DNA of 64,000 bases, taken from the NCBI GenBank assembly GCA_030843315.1, contig JAUUPT010000014.1, positions 10,626-74,625 on the forward strand, in the 5' to 3' direction. Below the pieces are notes generated by a model. It did not search any database and had not been told where the DNA came from. It was given only the letters and a program-made list of their open reading frames with translations. The stretch's first letter is position 1; each line of letters starts with the position of its first letter. This document shows, piece by piece, positions 9,037-17,828 of this stretch. The stretch is from Bacteroidaceae bacterium. Its GTDB lineage: Bacteria > Bacteroidota > Bacteroidia > Bacteroidales > Bacteroidaceae. Both the position numbers and the translations under genes were made by a program.

Positions 9037-11340
9037 TTATTTCTTCAGTTGTTCGTTCATCGCCGCCGCCGCTTTGCGTCCGTCGCCCATAGCGAGGATT
9101 ACGGTAGCGCCGCCCCGAACGATGTCACCACCGGCATAAATCGTCGGGATGGACGACTGCATTTGGTCGTTGACGGCAATCGTTCCCTTACGTCCCAATT
9201 CCAGTCCTTTGATGGAGCTCGGCACAATCGGGTTGGGCGATACACCTACACTGACAATGGCAAGGTCGATATCAATCGTTTCGGTAGCTCCGGGGATGGG
9301 AACGGGGCTGCGACGGCCGGAGGCATCCGGTTCGCCGAGTTCCATCTTTTGCAGAACCACTTGTTTCACTTTGCCCTGCTCGTCGGCAATGTATTCTATC
9401 GGGTTGTGGAGTGTCAGGAACTCAACACCTTCCTCTTTGGCATGCTTCACTTCTTCGATACGTGCCGGCATTTCTTCTTCCGAACGGCGGTAAATAATCA
9501 TGGCACGCTCGGCACCCAGGCGGCGTGCGGTGCGTACGGAGTCCATCGCGGTGTTGCCACCACCGATAACGGCTACGCGTTTGCCGAAAGGAACGGGCGT
9601 ATCGGAATCCTCACTGGCGGCATCCATCAGGTTGACGCGGGTCAGGTATTCGTTGGAGGAGAGGATGTTGATGGAATTCTCGCCGGGGATATTCATAAAG
9701 TTGGGCAATCCGGCGCCGGAAGCAACGAACACGCCTTTGAAGCCTTCTTCTTCCAGTTGCTCCACGCTGATGGTCTTGCCGATGATGCAGTCCTTGATGA
9801 ACTTAACGCCCATCCTGGCAAGGTTGTCGATTTCCACATCCACCACTTTGTTGGGCAGACGGAATTCGGGAATACCATATTTCAATACACCGCCAATCTC
9901 GTGCAGTGCTTCGAACACAGTTACGTCGTAACCATACTTCGCCATATCTCCGGCAAATGACAGACCGGCAGGTCCCGAGCCGATGACAGCTATCTTGATG
10001 CCGTTCTTCTCCTTGATTTCCGGTACGGAGATTTGTCCGCTTTCCCGTTCGTAGTCGGCGGCAAAGCGTTCCAGATAACCGATGGCTACCGGCTTCTCGT
10101 TCATCTTCAGATGGATACATTTCGATTCGCACTGCTTTTCTTGCGGACAAACACGACCGCAAACGGCGGGCAGCGCACTGGTTTCTTTCAGTGTCTTGGC
10201 AGCTTCGAGGAACTCACCACGCTCTATGTTCTTGATGAAACGGGGGATGTCGATACCTACGGGACAGCCTTCCATACAGCCCGGATTGGCGCAGTCGAGG
10301 CAACGCTTGGCTTCTGTCAATGCCTGTGTCTCCGTCAAACCCTGGTTCACTTCTTCCTTGCGGCTGTGTGAGCGGTATTCGGCATCGAGCTCGTTCATCT
10401 CCACGCGGGGGATGGCGGTGCGTTCTTTCGGCTTCATGGCTTTGCGCAGTTCCTGGCGCCATGCGGCGTTGCGGCTCTTTTCATCTACGATGGTTTCGCC
10501 TGTGGCCTGGCAGGTGGTGTCCTGTTCTTCCAGCTTGTGCATTTCTTCGCGCTCTATGCTCTTGAAGGCGCCCATGCGCTTCAGCATTTCGTCGAAGTCC
10601 ACCTGGTGACCGTCGAACTCAGGGCCGTCTACACAGACGAACTTGGTTTTTCCGCCAATCGTGATGCGGCAGGCGCCGCACATACCTGTGCCGTCCACCA
10701 TAATCGTATTCAGCGATACGTCTGTGGGTATTTCATATTTCTTCGTCAGCAAACAAACAAATTTCATCATGATGGCAGGGCCGATAGAGAAGCATTTATC
10801 TACCTTCTCGCGCTTGATGACTTCTTCTACGCCTTCCGTCACCAGGCCTTTGCGGCCGTATGAACCGTCGTCGGTCATGATGATGACTTCGTCGGAGCTT
10901 TCGCGCATCTCTTTTTCAAGGATAATCAGTTCTTTGGTACGACCTGCCAGTACGGTGATTACGCGGTTGCCGGCAGCTTTCAGCGCTTGCACGATGGGGA
11001 GCATGGGGGCTACGCCTACGCCACCTCCGGCGCAAACTACCGTACCGAATTTCTCGATATGTGTGGCTTGTCCCAGCGGGCCTACAACGTCCGTGATGTA
11101 GTCGCCTTCGTTCAGTTCGCAGAGGCGGGTAGAGGAAAGCCCGACTTCTTGTACTACCAGAGTGATAGTTCCTTTTACCGGGTCGGCGCCGGCTATGGTA
11201 AGCGGCATGCGTTCGCCTTTTTCGCCTACGCGTACGATAACAAAGTGTCCTGCCTTGCGTGATTTAGCAATCAGCGGTGCTTCAATAACTAACTTAAAGA
11301 CCTTTTCTGAAAAGTGTTCTTTGCTAATGATTTTATTCAT
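9037..11340 (-). CDS. Fused NfnA/NfnB-like flavoprotein (PyrK-type FAD/NAD domain plus GltD-type glutamate synthase small subunit)
   Basis: This 767-residue protein fuses two flavoprotein modules. Residues ~1-280 form a ferredoxin-reductase/PyrK-like unit with a GGGVGVAPMLP nucleotide-binding loop and a 2Fe-2S cysteine cluster around MCGACRITIGG...FVCVDG. Residues ~300-767 resemble GltD/NfnB: CLDCANPGCMEGCPVGIDIP for Fe-S clusters, GSGPAGLSFAGDMAKYG for FAD and IGGGNTAMDSVRTARRLG for NAD(P). Genome annotations often call it a bifunctional dihydroorotate dehydrogenase B/glutamate synthase. No gltB or pyrD lies nearby. The domain order equals NfnA-NfnB, the electron-bifurcating NADH-dependent ferredoxin:NADP+ oxidoreductase (or the related sulfide dehydrogenase), which is my preferred reading by inference. 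It is cytoplasmic and monocistronic. Confidence 0.85.
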   Translation of the reverse strand: MNKIISKEHFSEKVFKLVIEAPLIAKSRKAGHFVIVRVGEKGERMPLTIAGADPVKGTITLVVQEVGLSSTRLCELNEGDYITDVVGPLGQATHIEKFGTVVCAGGGVGVAPMLPIVQALKAAGNRVITVLAGRTKELIILEKEMRESSDEVIIMTDDGSYGRKGLVTEGVEEVIKREKVDKCFSIGPAIMMKFVCLLTKKYEIPTDVSLNTIMVDGTGMCGACRITIGGKTKFVCVDGPEFDGHQVDFDEMLKRMGAFKSIEREEMHKLEEQDTTCQATGETIVDEKSRNAAWRQELRKAMKPKERTAIPRVEMNELDAEYRSHSRKEEVNQGLTETQALTEAKRCLDCANPGCMEGCPVGIDIPRFIKNIERGEFLEAAKTLKETSALPAVCGRVCPQEKQCESKCIHLKMNEKPVAIGYLERFAADYERESGQISVPEIKEKNGIKIAVIGSGPAGLSFAGDMAKYGYDVTVFEALHEIGGVLKYGIPEFRLPNKVVDVEIDNLARMGVKFIKDCIIGKTISVEQLEEEGFKGVFVASGAGLPNFMNIPGENSINILSSNEYLTRVNLMDAASEDSDTPVPFGKRVAVIGGGNTAMDSVRTARRLGAERAMIIYRRSEEEMPARIEEVKHAKEEGVEFLTLHNPIEYIADEQGKVKQVVLQKMELGEPDASGRRSPVPIPGATETIDIDLAIVSVGVSPNPIVPSSIKGLELGRKGTIAVNDQMQSSIPTIYAGGDIVRGGATVILAMGDGRKAAAAMNEQLKK

Positions 11341-11396
11341 TATCTAATAATTTTGTTGGTATAATTACGTAATTACTTTCAGTTTGTTACAGTTTG

Positions 11397-11404
11397 CAAA
11401 GATA
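11397..11404 (-). promoter_or_regulatory. Candidate -7 box for the fused flavoprotein gene
   Basis: The minus strand reads TATCTTTG here, an exact TAnnTTTG match about 57 nt before the start codon at 11340. No TTTG is seen at the expected -33 distance. Confidence 0.45.
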
Positions 11405-11480
11405 CAGGTTATTTCGTAAATAAGAAAGAATGTTTCTTGATAAATATATTGGCAGTAGGCATTATTTATATAAAACCTTT

Positions 11481-11617
11481 GCAGTGACACAGCAAAAGTG
11501 TGGCAGCATCACTGCAAAATAGCTGCAGCGTCGCTGCAAAAGGTTTGCAGCGCTACTGCATAAGGTTTGCAGCGCCACTGCAAAGTATCTGCAGCAACTC
11601 TGCAAAGGGTCTGCAGC
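11481..11617. repeat. 22-bp tandem repeat array, six full units plus a partial one
   Basis: Six units of exactly 22 bp start at 11481, 11503, 11525, 11547, 11569 and 11591, with a partial unit from 11613. Each begins GCAG; from the second unit on the pattern is GCAGC-N4-CTGCA followed by an A/G/T-rich spacer. GCAG and CTGC form a short dyad in units 2-6, perfect over 13 bp in the third (GCAGCGTCGCTGC). The array fills much of the 378-bp gap between the divergent flavoprotein and TonB-receptor genes and ends about 50 bp before the receptor promoter. The 22-bp period is not a multiple of three, so it is not a coding repeat. Confidence 0.9.
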
Positions 11618-11668
11618 AATGAGCATATCATCCGTTTGTCACCGGTTGCCTTCCCTTCGTCACTATAA

Positions 11669-11700
11669 TTTGTCCGCTTTGATTCCCTTGTCTACTTTTG
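11669..11700 (+). promoter_or_regulatory. Promoter of the TonB receptor/LytS/LytTR operon
   Basis: TTTG at 11669-11672 and TACTTTTG at 11693-11700 are separated by 20 bp, an exact fit to the Bacteroides primary promoter. Transcription should start near 11705-11708, giving a very short leader before the ATG at 11719 and excluding an in-frame ATG at 11698 as start. Confidence 0.8.
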
Positions 11701-11718
11701 AAACAAAAAACAGAGACT

Positions 11719-13860
11719 ATGCGTATAAAAGTATTTTTGGGAATTATCTTCTTAGGTATGCCCTTGGAGGGCAGGGCACAGCAGGACACTATCGCCGACC
11801 AGCGTTTAGGGGAAGTTGTGGTAACTGCCAAACTTCCGTTGGTGGAGATGTCCGCCGGAAAGACCACTTACCGGATGGATGCATCTATCACTCAAAGCAC
11901 CGGCAGTCTTTACGATGTGCTTTCTTCTTTGCCGGGAGTAATAGTGGACTCCAAAGGCGGCATTCTGCTGAATGGAAAGAGTGGGGTGCAGGTGCTGATG
12001 GACGGCAAACCGACTTATTTGTCCGGTGAAGAACTGGTAAACTTGTTGCGTTCCACTCCCGCCACGAATGCCGATAAGATAGATCTTATCACCCAACCTT
12101 CCGCGCGCTATGAAGCGGCAGGAAGTACAGGCATGATTGACATCCGTACCCGTAAGATAAAGCTGCACGGCATGAATCTCGCCCTGAACGGCAACGGCAC
12201 TCTCGGTCGCTCGGGTGGCGGCGGATATGGCAGCGCTTCCATAAACCTGCGGCAGGATAAGTTTAATTTCTTTCTGACCTATTCCTATTATCTGGGAAAT
12301 CAGACGATAGACATGGATATCGACCGTGCCTTCAATGGAGATGGACGGATGCGGCAATCCTCTTACCGGCGGCGGAGTACCCATTCGCATTATCTTCGTG
12401 GCGGTTGCGACTTTTACATCAACCCGCACACAGTGTGGGGCGTGACGTTGAATGGCAACTTATCCGACAGAACCGAAAATGCGGATATGCTCATCGAAAC
12501 GCAAGGAGCGGGAAGACCGGAGACGACTGATGGGCATCTGGATAACGACTGGAACAACTTCTCTGCCGGAACTAACTTCACGCATCGTCTCAGGAGAGAC
12601 GGGGGCGAAATTTCTGCTGCTTTTGACTATTTCAGCTATGACCGTTCGGAGCTCCAGCACATACATTATTCCAAACCCGATACGTTGAAGGGAGATATGC
12701 AGGGACGCATCCATATCTATGCCGGACAAGCGGATGTGACTTATCCGCTGAACGAACAATGGAAACTGCAAGGCGGGGGTAAATCCGCTTTCGTAAAGAT
12801 AGACAATGATGCCGGTTACCTGCGTCCGGTGCCGTCGGGCTGGCAGGCGGACGGTTCGCTCGGTTCCCGTTTTGTTTACGATGAGAATATCAATGCCGCA
12901 TACCTGCAAGCCGGTTATGAGCATCGTCGCCTGAAGTTCTCGGTAGGATTGAGGTTGGAGCATACTTGTGTACACGGCGAATTGAGTGGGAACACCGTGC
13001 AGCGTGATTCGTCGTTCACGACGAACTATGTACATCTGTTTCCCACCTGTTCCGTGCAGTATGGGCTGGAGCGTGGAAGTGCTTTTCAGCTTTCTTACAG
13101 CCGGCGCATTACCCGTCCCAATTACCAGGACTTGAATCCTTTTACCTATATCTTCGACGACTATACGCACGAGGGTGGTAATACCCGTCTGCGCCCGTCA
13201 TTCTCGGACAACATCGAGCTGGCTTATGTACACCATGAATGGCTGCAAGCCGTCCTTTTCTTCTCGCACACTGACGATGCTATTATGAAAACCTATCAGA
13301 CTCAAGAAGACTTGCGTATCTATGTCACTCCCGAGAATCTTGCCGCCTATGTGCAGACCGGGCTGCGCATTCATGCCGCTAATCTTTCGCTGGCATCCTG
13401 GTGGAAGATGCACTTGACGGCTATCGGACTCTATAACCGTTATCGTTGGACGGAGCAAGGTGAGAGAATGAGGAACAATCTGCTTACTCCCCTTGTCAGC
13501 AGTATGAGCCAGTTTACGTTTACACCTGCCTGGTCGGCAGAACTGTCGGCAAACTATCGGGGCAGGATGGCTTACGGACAGGCTACCGTACATCCGACAT
13601 TGGAAGTGAATGCCGGCATTCAGAAGAAGATATTACGTGGTAAAGGAACTGTCAGCTTGTTTGCCAAAGATATTTTCGGAACCAATAATGAGTGGGTGGA
13701 TATACGGGCGGTTGGTACCAAGGCATATGTGGATTCGCATGGTGATAGCAGTCAGCGTGTGATAGGTATTGCTTTTTCGTGGCGTTTCCAAAAGGGGAGT
13801 GAAGTGAAAGAAAGCAGACGGAAAAATGGGTTGGATGAAACAAAAAGAGTAAATTTGTAA
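11719..13860 (+). CDS. TonB-dependent receptor, outer-membrane beta-barrel (OMP_b-brl_3 type)
   Basis: This 713-residue protein starts MRIKVFLGIIFLGMPLEGRAQ, a signal peptide, then GEVVVTAKLPLVE and a plug domain (GSLYDVLSSLPGVIVDSKGGI, about 65-85; PSARYEAAGSTGMIDIRT). The rest is a beta-barrel ending in GIAFSWRFQKG plus a short charged tail. It lacks the N-terminal carboxypeptidase-like and STN domains of SusC proteins and has no SusD partner, so it is a stand-alone receptor; the substrate is unknown. The kinase gene starts 5 bp after its stop, so receptor and two-component system are one transcription unit. The start at 11719 is preferred over 11698 because the promoter overlaps the latter. 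Confidence 0.85.
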   Translation: MRIKVFLGIIFLGMPLEGRAQQDTIADQRLGEVVVTAKLPLVEMSAGKTTYRMDASITQSTGSLYDVLSSLPGVIVDSKGGILLNGKSGVQVLMDGKPTYLSGEELVNLLRSTPATNADKIDLITQPSARYEAAGSTGMIDIRTRKIKLHGMNLALNGNGTLGRSGGGGYGSASINLRQDKFNFFLTYSYYLGNQTIDMDIDRAFNGDGRMRQSSYRRRSTHSHYLRGGCDFYINPHTVWGVTLNGNLSDRTENADMLIETQGAGRPETTDGHLDNDWNNFSAGTNFTHRLRRDGGEISAAFDYFSYDRSELQHIHYSKPDTLKGDMQGRIHIYAGQADVTYPLNEQWKLQGGGKSAFVKIDNDAGYLRPVPSGWQADGSLGSRFVYDENINAAYLQAGYEHRRLKFSVGLRLEHTCVHGELSGNTVQRDSSFTTNYVHLFPTCSVQYGLERGSAFQLSYSRRITRPNYQDLNPFTYIFDDYTHEGGNTRLRPSFSDNIELAYVHHEWLQAVLFFSHTDDAIMKTYQTQEDLRIYVTPENLAAYVQTGLRIHAANLSLASWWKMHLTAIGLYNRYRWTEQGERMRNNLLTPLVSSMSQFTFTPAWSAELSANYRGRMAYGQATVHPTLEVNAGIQKKILRGKGTVSLFAKDIFGTNNEWVDIRAVGTKAYVDSHGDSSQRVIGIAFSWRFQKGSEVKESRRKNGLDETKRVNL

Positions 13861-13865
13861 AACCT

Positions 13866-14879
13866 ATGAAGATATATCAAGTGTATAAGTGGCTGGCGCC
13901 AATGTTGCTTGCATTGCTGCTATTTGTCTGCATTCGCGTGGTGAGTGACCTTCCCGAACGGGTTTCGTATTGGGAAGGAAATTCGCTTAAGTTTATATTT
14001 AATGAAGTGATATCGATCATAGTGGTGGGGTATATGGCGTATGCTCTTCTTCGCATTTGGTTAAGGCTGAATCGTAGGAGAAGGAACTTATGGATAGAAT
14101 ATGGTGGATTGATTCTTGGCACTCTCTTAATATGCCTTGCGACTATGTTTGTTAGTTGGCAGTTGAACGACCGTATGTTTACTGTGTATGATGTTGTTAT
14201 TCCTGCTGTGGTGGCGGAGTTGTTCATTTTGCTTGCCTATGCATTTTTACGCAATCAGATTTCTGAGAAAGAGAACGAAGCCCAGCGCCTGCAATTGGAG
14301 AAGATAAAGAACGACCAGCTTCAAACGGAACTGAAGTTCTTGAAAGCACAGTACCATCCGCACTTCCTCTTCAATGTGCTCAATACAGTATATTTTCAGA
14401 TAGACGAAAAGAACGAAGCACCGCGGCGTACGCTGGAACAACTGTCAGAGTTGCTTCGTTACCAACTGTATAATGATGGTGAAAAGGTGCGGGTGCGTGT
14501 CGAAGCCGATTACCTGAAGCAATACATCAGCCTTTGTAAACTCCGTACCACGAAGCGCTTGCAGTTGCAGGTACACTTCGACGAGATACCTGAAGAATGC
14601 GAGATTTATCCGTTGCTGTTTGTGCCGCTAGTGGAGAATGCCTTCAAGTATGTGGGTGGAGAGTATTTTATAACCATAGAACTGCGGTTGAAAGACGACG
14701 GACTGCACTTTCTTGTTGAGAACTCTGTTCCGGAATCGGTGATGCAGCCGAAAAAGAAACAAGGCATCGGCATCGAGAATCTGAAACGTCGGCTGGAATT
14801 GCTCTATCCCGGGCGCTATACGCTGGATATTAATAAGGGAGAGGCATTATTTACGGTGAAACTTATGATAAAATTATAG
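13866..14879 (+). CDS. LytS-type sensor histidine kinase (His_kinase PF06580)
   Basis: This is a 337-residue membrane kinase. The first ~135 residues hold about four hydrophobic spans (for example MLLALLLFVCIRVV and LILGTLLICLATMFVSW). A short coiled coil (EKENEAQRLQLEKIKND) leads to the phospho-acceptor motif QYHPHFLFNVLN with His166. The ATPase part shows VPLVENAFKYVGG (N box) and GIGIENLKRRLELLY (G box). These proteins phosphorylate LytTR-type regulators, and one is encoded immediately downstream. No separate periplasmic sensing domain is visible, so it may sense membrane state or the receptor. Confidence 0.9.
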   Translation: MKIYQVYKWLAPMLLALLLFVCIRVVSDLPERVSYWEGNSLKFIFNEVISIIVVGYMAYALLRIWLRLNRRRRNLWIEYGGLILGTLLICLATMFVSWQLNDRMFTVYDVVIPAVVAELFILLAYAFLRNQISEKENEAQRLQLEKIKNDQLQTELKFLKAQYHPHFLFNVLNTVYFQIDEKNEAPRRTLEQLSELLRYQLYNDGEKVRVRVEADYLKQYISLCKLRTTKRLQLQVHFDEIPEECEIYPLLFVPLVENAFKYVGGEYFITIELRLKDDGLHFLVENSVPESVMQPKKKQGIGIENLKRRLELLYPGRYTLDINKGEALFTVKLMIKL

Positions 14880-14880
14880 C

Positions 14881-15585
14881 ATGATGCAGATAGAATGTGT
14901 AATAACCGATGATGAACCCACTGCCTGCGAAGGTCTGCGCCGCTATGTGGAGAAAGTGGATTTCCTTACCCTGACGGGAGTGTGTGAAGATGCGATGCAA
15001 CTGAATACCCTTCTACAGACCGAACAGCCGGACTTGTTGTTCCTGGACATCGAAATGCCTTATCTCTCCGGGCTTGAGTTACTGGCATCTCTTGCCCATC
15101 CGCCGCACGTCATCATCACCTCCGCCTACGAACAGTATGCGCTGAAAGGTTACGAGCTCGATGTGGCGGATTATCTGCTAAAGCCGTTTTCGTTCGATCG
15201 CTTTCTGAAAGCAGTGAACAAGGTACACAGTCTGCTGTTGCAAGAAGAGCGGCAGGAAGAGGAAGATACTGATTTCATCTTTGTCCGCTCCGACCGCCAG
15301 ATGCATAAGGTGCATTTCAAGGACATTCTTGTGGTAGAAGGCTTGGAGAATTATGTCTGCATTTATACGGAGAGTGCGAAGTTACTGGTGCGCTCCACCA
15401 TGAAGCGTATGATAGAAGCTCTTCCCAAAGGGCTCTTCCTGCAAGTACACAAATCCTACCTTATTAATCTGAACAAGATTGATATGATAGATGGCAATCA
15501 GATCATAGTCAGGCAACATACCATCCCCGTAGCCCGTAACTTCCGCGAAGAGGTGTTTGCGCGGATATTGAAGAACACGTTGTAA
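14881..15585 (+). CDS. LytTR-family response regulator
   Basis: This 234-residue cytoplasmic regulator has an N-terminal receiver domain (ECVITDDEPTACEGL; phospho-acceptor Asp56 in LLFLDIEMP; conserved Lys in LLKPFSF). Its C-terminal LytTR DNA-binding domain (about 138-230) contains FVRSDRQMHKVHFKDILVVEGLENYV and FLQVHKSYLINLNKI. The start codon follows the kinase stop by one base, so translation is probably coupled. LytTR proteins bind direct repeats near promoters. Its targets are not identified here; the operon's own upstream region is a natural candidate. Confidence 0.93.
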   Translation: MMQIECVITDDEPTACEGLRRYVEKVDFLTLTGVCEDAMQLNTLLQTEQPDLLFLDIEMPYLSGLELLASLAHPPHVIITSAYEQYALKGYELDVADYLLKPFSFDRFLKAVNKVHSLLLQEERQEEEDTDFIFVRSDRQMHKVHFKDILVVEGLENYVCIYTESAKLLVRSTMKRMIEALPKGLFLQVHKSYLINLNKIDMIDGNQIIVRQHTIPVARNFREEVFARILKNTL

Positions 15586-15586
15586 G

Positions 15587-15644
15587 AAAAGATATAAACA
15601 GAAAGAGGCATGCCGCGGCACACCTCTTTCTGTTTATATCTTTT
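15587..15644. terminator. Bidirectional terminator with a 22-bp perfect stem between the LytTR gene and serS
   Basis: 15587-15608 is perfectly complementary to 15623-15644 (22 bp). The 14-nt loop contains the palindrome TGCCGCGGCA. A-run and T-run on the outer ends make it suitable for both convergent transcripts. Confidence 0.9.
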
Positions 15645-15650
15645 GAAATT

Positions 15651-16925
15651 TTAGTCTATCATTTCAAATCCCGTATACGGCACCAATGCCTTCGGGATGC
15701 GGATGCCTTCGGGAGTCTGATTGTTCTCCAGCAGTGCGGCAACAATGCGCGGCAGGGCAAGGGCAGACCCGTTTAGTGTATGGCAAAGTTCGGTTTTCTT
15801 CTCTGCGGTGCGGTAGCGGCACTTCAGACGATTGGCTTGATAAGTGTCGAAGTTGGATACGGAACTAACTTCCAACCAGCGCTTCTGTGCTTCGGAATAA
15901 ACCTCGAAGTCGAAGCAGAGGGCGGCGGTGAAACTCATGTCGCCACCGCAAAGACGCAGGATGCGGTAGGGGAGTTCCAGCTTTTGGAGCAATCCTTCTA
16001 CATGGTCCAGCATTTCCTGGTGGGACTGCTTGCTGTGTTCCGGCTTGTCGATGCGTACCAACTCTACTTTGGAGAACTCGTGCAGGCGGTTCAGACCGCG
16101 CACGTCCTTACCGTAAGAACCGGCTTCGCGACGGAAGCACTGGGTATAGGCACAGTTCTTGATAGGAAGCTGCTTCTCGTCCAGGATAACATCGCGGTAG
16201 ATGTTCGTCACCGGAACTTCGGCAGTCGGAATCAGGTATAAATCGTCTACTTCGCAGTGGTACATCTGTCCTTCTTTGTCGGGCAACTGTCCTGTGCCAT
16301 AGCCCGAAGCAGCATTCACCACGGTAGGCGGCATTATTTCCATGTAGCCAGACTTGCGGGCTTCGTCCAGGAAGAAGTTGATGAGGGCACGTTGCAACTG
16401 CGCACCTTTACCTTTATATACGGGGAAGCCTGCACCGGTGATTTTCACACCCAGGTCGAAGTCTATCAAATCGTATTTCTTGGTCAGTTCCCAGTGGGGC
16501 AGGGCATCTTTGGGCAGTTCGGTTTCCATGCCGCCCATTTTCTCTACCACATTGTCGTCGGCACCTACACCTTCGGGCACGCTGTCGTAAGGCACGTTGG
16601 GAATGGTATAGAGCAGAGTCTGCATATCTTCAGCAGCTTGGTCCATATCGGCCTGGAGAGCTTTGCTTGCTTCTTTCAGCTCGGCCACGCGGTTCTTGGC
16701 AGCTTCCGCTTCCTCTTTCTTTCCTTCCTTCATCAGTTGGCCGATGGACTTGGAGAGCGAGTTCACCTCAGCGAGGTTTTTATCTAATAGGGTTTGGGTG
16801 TTACGTCGTTTGTCGTTGGCTTCAAGCACTTGCCCGATGGTTTCTTTAGCATTCTTGAAGTGCTTCTTTTCCAGACCGCGGATCACCGCGTCGGTGTTTT
16901 CTGTAATTTGTTTAATGGTAAGCAT
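15651..16925 (-). CDS. serS: Seryl-tRNA synthetase
   Basis: This 424-residue class II synthetase charges tRNA-Ser. An N-terminal coiled-coil tRNA-binding arm (about 25-110, with LLDKNLAEVNSLSKSIGQLM) precedes the catalytic core. Visible are the TAEVPVTNIYRD block, motif 2 FRREAGSYGKDVRGLNRLHEF (about 270-290) and motif 3 NGSALALPRIVAALLENNQ near the C-terminus. The frame extends 18 codons upstream of the chosen ATG, but MLTIKQITENTD is the normal SerRS start and the -7 box lies within the extension, so 16925 is chosen. It is transcribed from its own promoter downstream of the rpmA terminator. Confidence 0.97.
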   Translation of the reverse strand: MLTIKQITENTDAVIRGLEKKHFKNAKETIGQVLEANDKRRNTQTLLDKNLAEVNSLSKSIGQLMKEGKKEEAEAAKNRVAELKEASKALQADMDQAAEDMQTLLYTIPNVPYDSVPEGVGADDNVVEKMGGMETELPKDALPHWELTKKYDLIDFDLGVKITGAGFPVYKGKGAQLQRALINFFLDEARKSGYMEIMPPTVVNAASGYGTGQLPDKEGQMYHCEVDDLYLIPTAEVPVTNIYRDVILDEKQLPIKNCAYTQCFRREAGSYGKDVRGLNRLHEFSKVELVRIDKPEHSKQSHQEMLDHVEGLLQKLELPYRILRLCGGDMSFTAALCFDFEVYSEAQKRWLEVSSVSNFDTYQANRLKCRYRTAEKKTELCHTLNGSALALPRIVAALLENNQTPEGIRIPKALVPYTGFEMID

Positions 16926-16965
16926 ATCTTTATACTTGTTTTTATGATTCTCTGTTTTGAAAGCA

Positions 16966-16996
16966 CAAAGATAGTGCAAATAGAAAGCAATACAAA
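16966..16996 (-). promoter_or_regulatory. Promoter of serS
   Basis: On the minus strand TTTG (16996-16993), 19 bp, then TATCTTTG (16973-16966) fit the Bacteroides promoter exactly. The start codon at 16925 lies about 40 nt downstream. Confidence 0.8.
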
Positions 16997-17071
16997 AAGA
17001 AGTTTGCTTATTTTTTTTGTATGGTCTAAGTGTGGCTTTCCTTATTTATAGATAGATAGGCTCAAAAAAAG

Positions 17072-17104
17072 AAAGGGATGCAACCCCGTGGATTGCATCC
17101 CTTT
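17072..17104 (-). terminator. Terminator after rpmA
   Basis: AAAGGGATGCAA (17072-17083) pairs with TTGCATCCCTTT (17093-17104). On the minus strand the hairpin is followed by a T-run (complement of 17064-17070), so it ends the rplU-rpmA transcript. Confidence 0.85.
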
Positions 17105-17126
17105 TCTTTATTTCTTGTTCGGAAAC

Positions 17127-17396
17127 TTATGCTTCTGTCTTTTCAGCAGGAATGATAGAGATAGAACGTCTATCTGCCTTGCCTACTTTGAACTTTACAG
17201 TTCCGTCTACCAAAGCGAAAAGAGTGTGGTCTTTACCCATACCCATGTTGTCACCCGGGTGGAATTCAGTACCTCTTTGACGAACGATGATGTTACCTGC
17301 CTTGCAAGCTTCGCCACCAAATATCTTAACGCCTAATCTCTTACTCTGTGATTCGCGGCCGTTCTTAGAACTACCGACACCTTTTTTATGTGCCAT
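17127..17396 (-). CDS. rpmA: 50S ribosomal protein L27
   Basis: This 89-residue protein starts [19 protein letters not shown], the standard L27 N-terminus that reaches the peptidyl-transferase centre, and continues with [17 protein letters not shown]. It has no N-terminal cleavable extension of the Firmicutes kind. It follows rplU by 23 bp in the conserved L21-L27 pair. Confidence 0.98.
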   Translation of the reverse strand: MAHKKGVGSSKNGRESQSKRLGVKIFGGEACKAGNIIVRQRGTEFHPGDNMGMGKDHTLFALVDGTVKFKVGKADRRSISIIPAEKTEA

Positions 17397-17419
17397 TTCT
17401 TCTTACGTTTTTAAATTGA

Positions 17420-17737
17420 TTAAGCTACTACTTCTGTAATTGTTAACTCAGTGAACTGTTGACGGTGTCCGTTCAACTTGCGATGACCTTTTCTTCTCTT
17501 TTTGTGGAAAACGAGAACCTTGTCACCTTTTACCATGCTTGATACTACCTGGCAAACTACCTTTGCACCTTCTACAGTAGGAGCACCTACAGTGATTGCA
17601 CCGTCTTTGTCTACCAAAAGAACCTTTTCAAATTCTACTGTTGTACCGTTTTCTGCTTCCTGCATGTGGTGTACAAACAGTTTCTTGCCAGCTTCTGCTT
17701 TGAATTGCTGGCCATTGATTTCTACAATTGCGTACAT
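17420..17737 (-). CDS. rplU: 50S ribosomal protein L21
   Basis: This 105-residue protein starts [22 protein letters not shown] and contains the L21 signature region [21 protein letters not shown] near the C-terminus, which contacts 23S rRNA. It is the first gene of the rplU-rpmA operon, with its own promoter about 90 bp upstream. Confidence 0.98.
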   Translation of the reverse strand: MYAIVEINGQQFKAEAGKKLFVHHMQEAENGTTVEFEKVLLVDKDGAITVGAPTVEGAKVVCQVVSSMVKGDKVLVFHKKRRKGHRKLNGHRQQFTELTITEVVA

Positions 17738-17828
17738 TTCTTATATATAATGTATAAGTTAGCTCCGTCGGGTGGTTCCTAATCACTTAGAAAGCACTTG
17801 GTTAAACCCGGTGCGGAATAATCGGGCA

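Noticed and set aside
11481..11617. CRISPR array
   Set aside because: The units are contiguous 22-bp tandem repeats without unique spacers, and no cas genes are present.
11619..12029. Alternative frame MSISSVCHR overlapping the start of the TonB receptor gene
   Set aside because: It begins before the promoter and lies out of frame within a well supported receptor gene.
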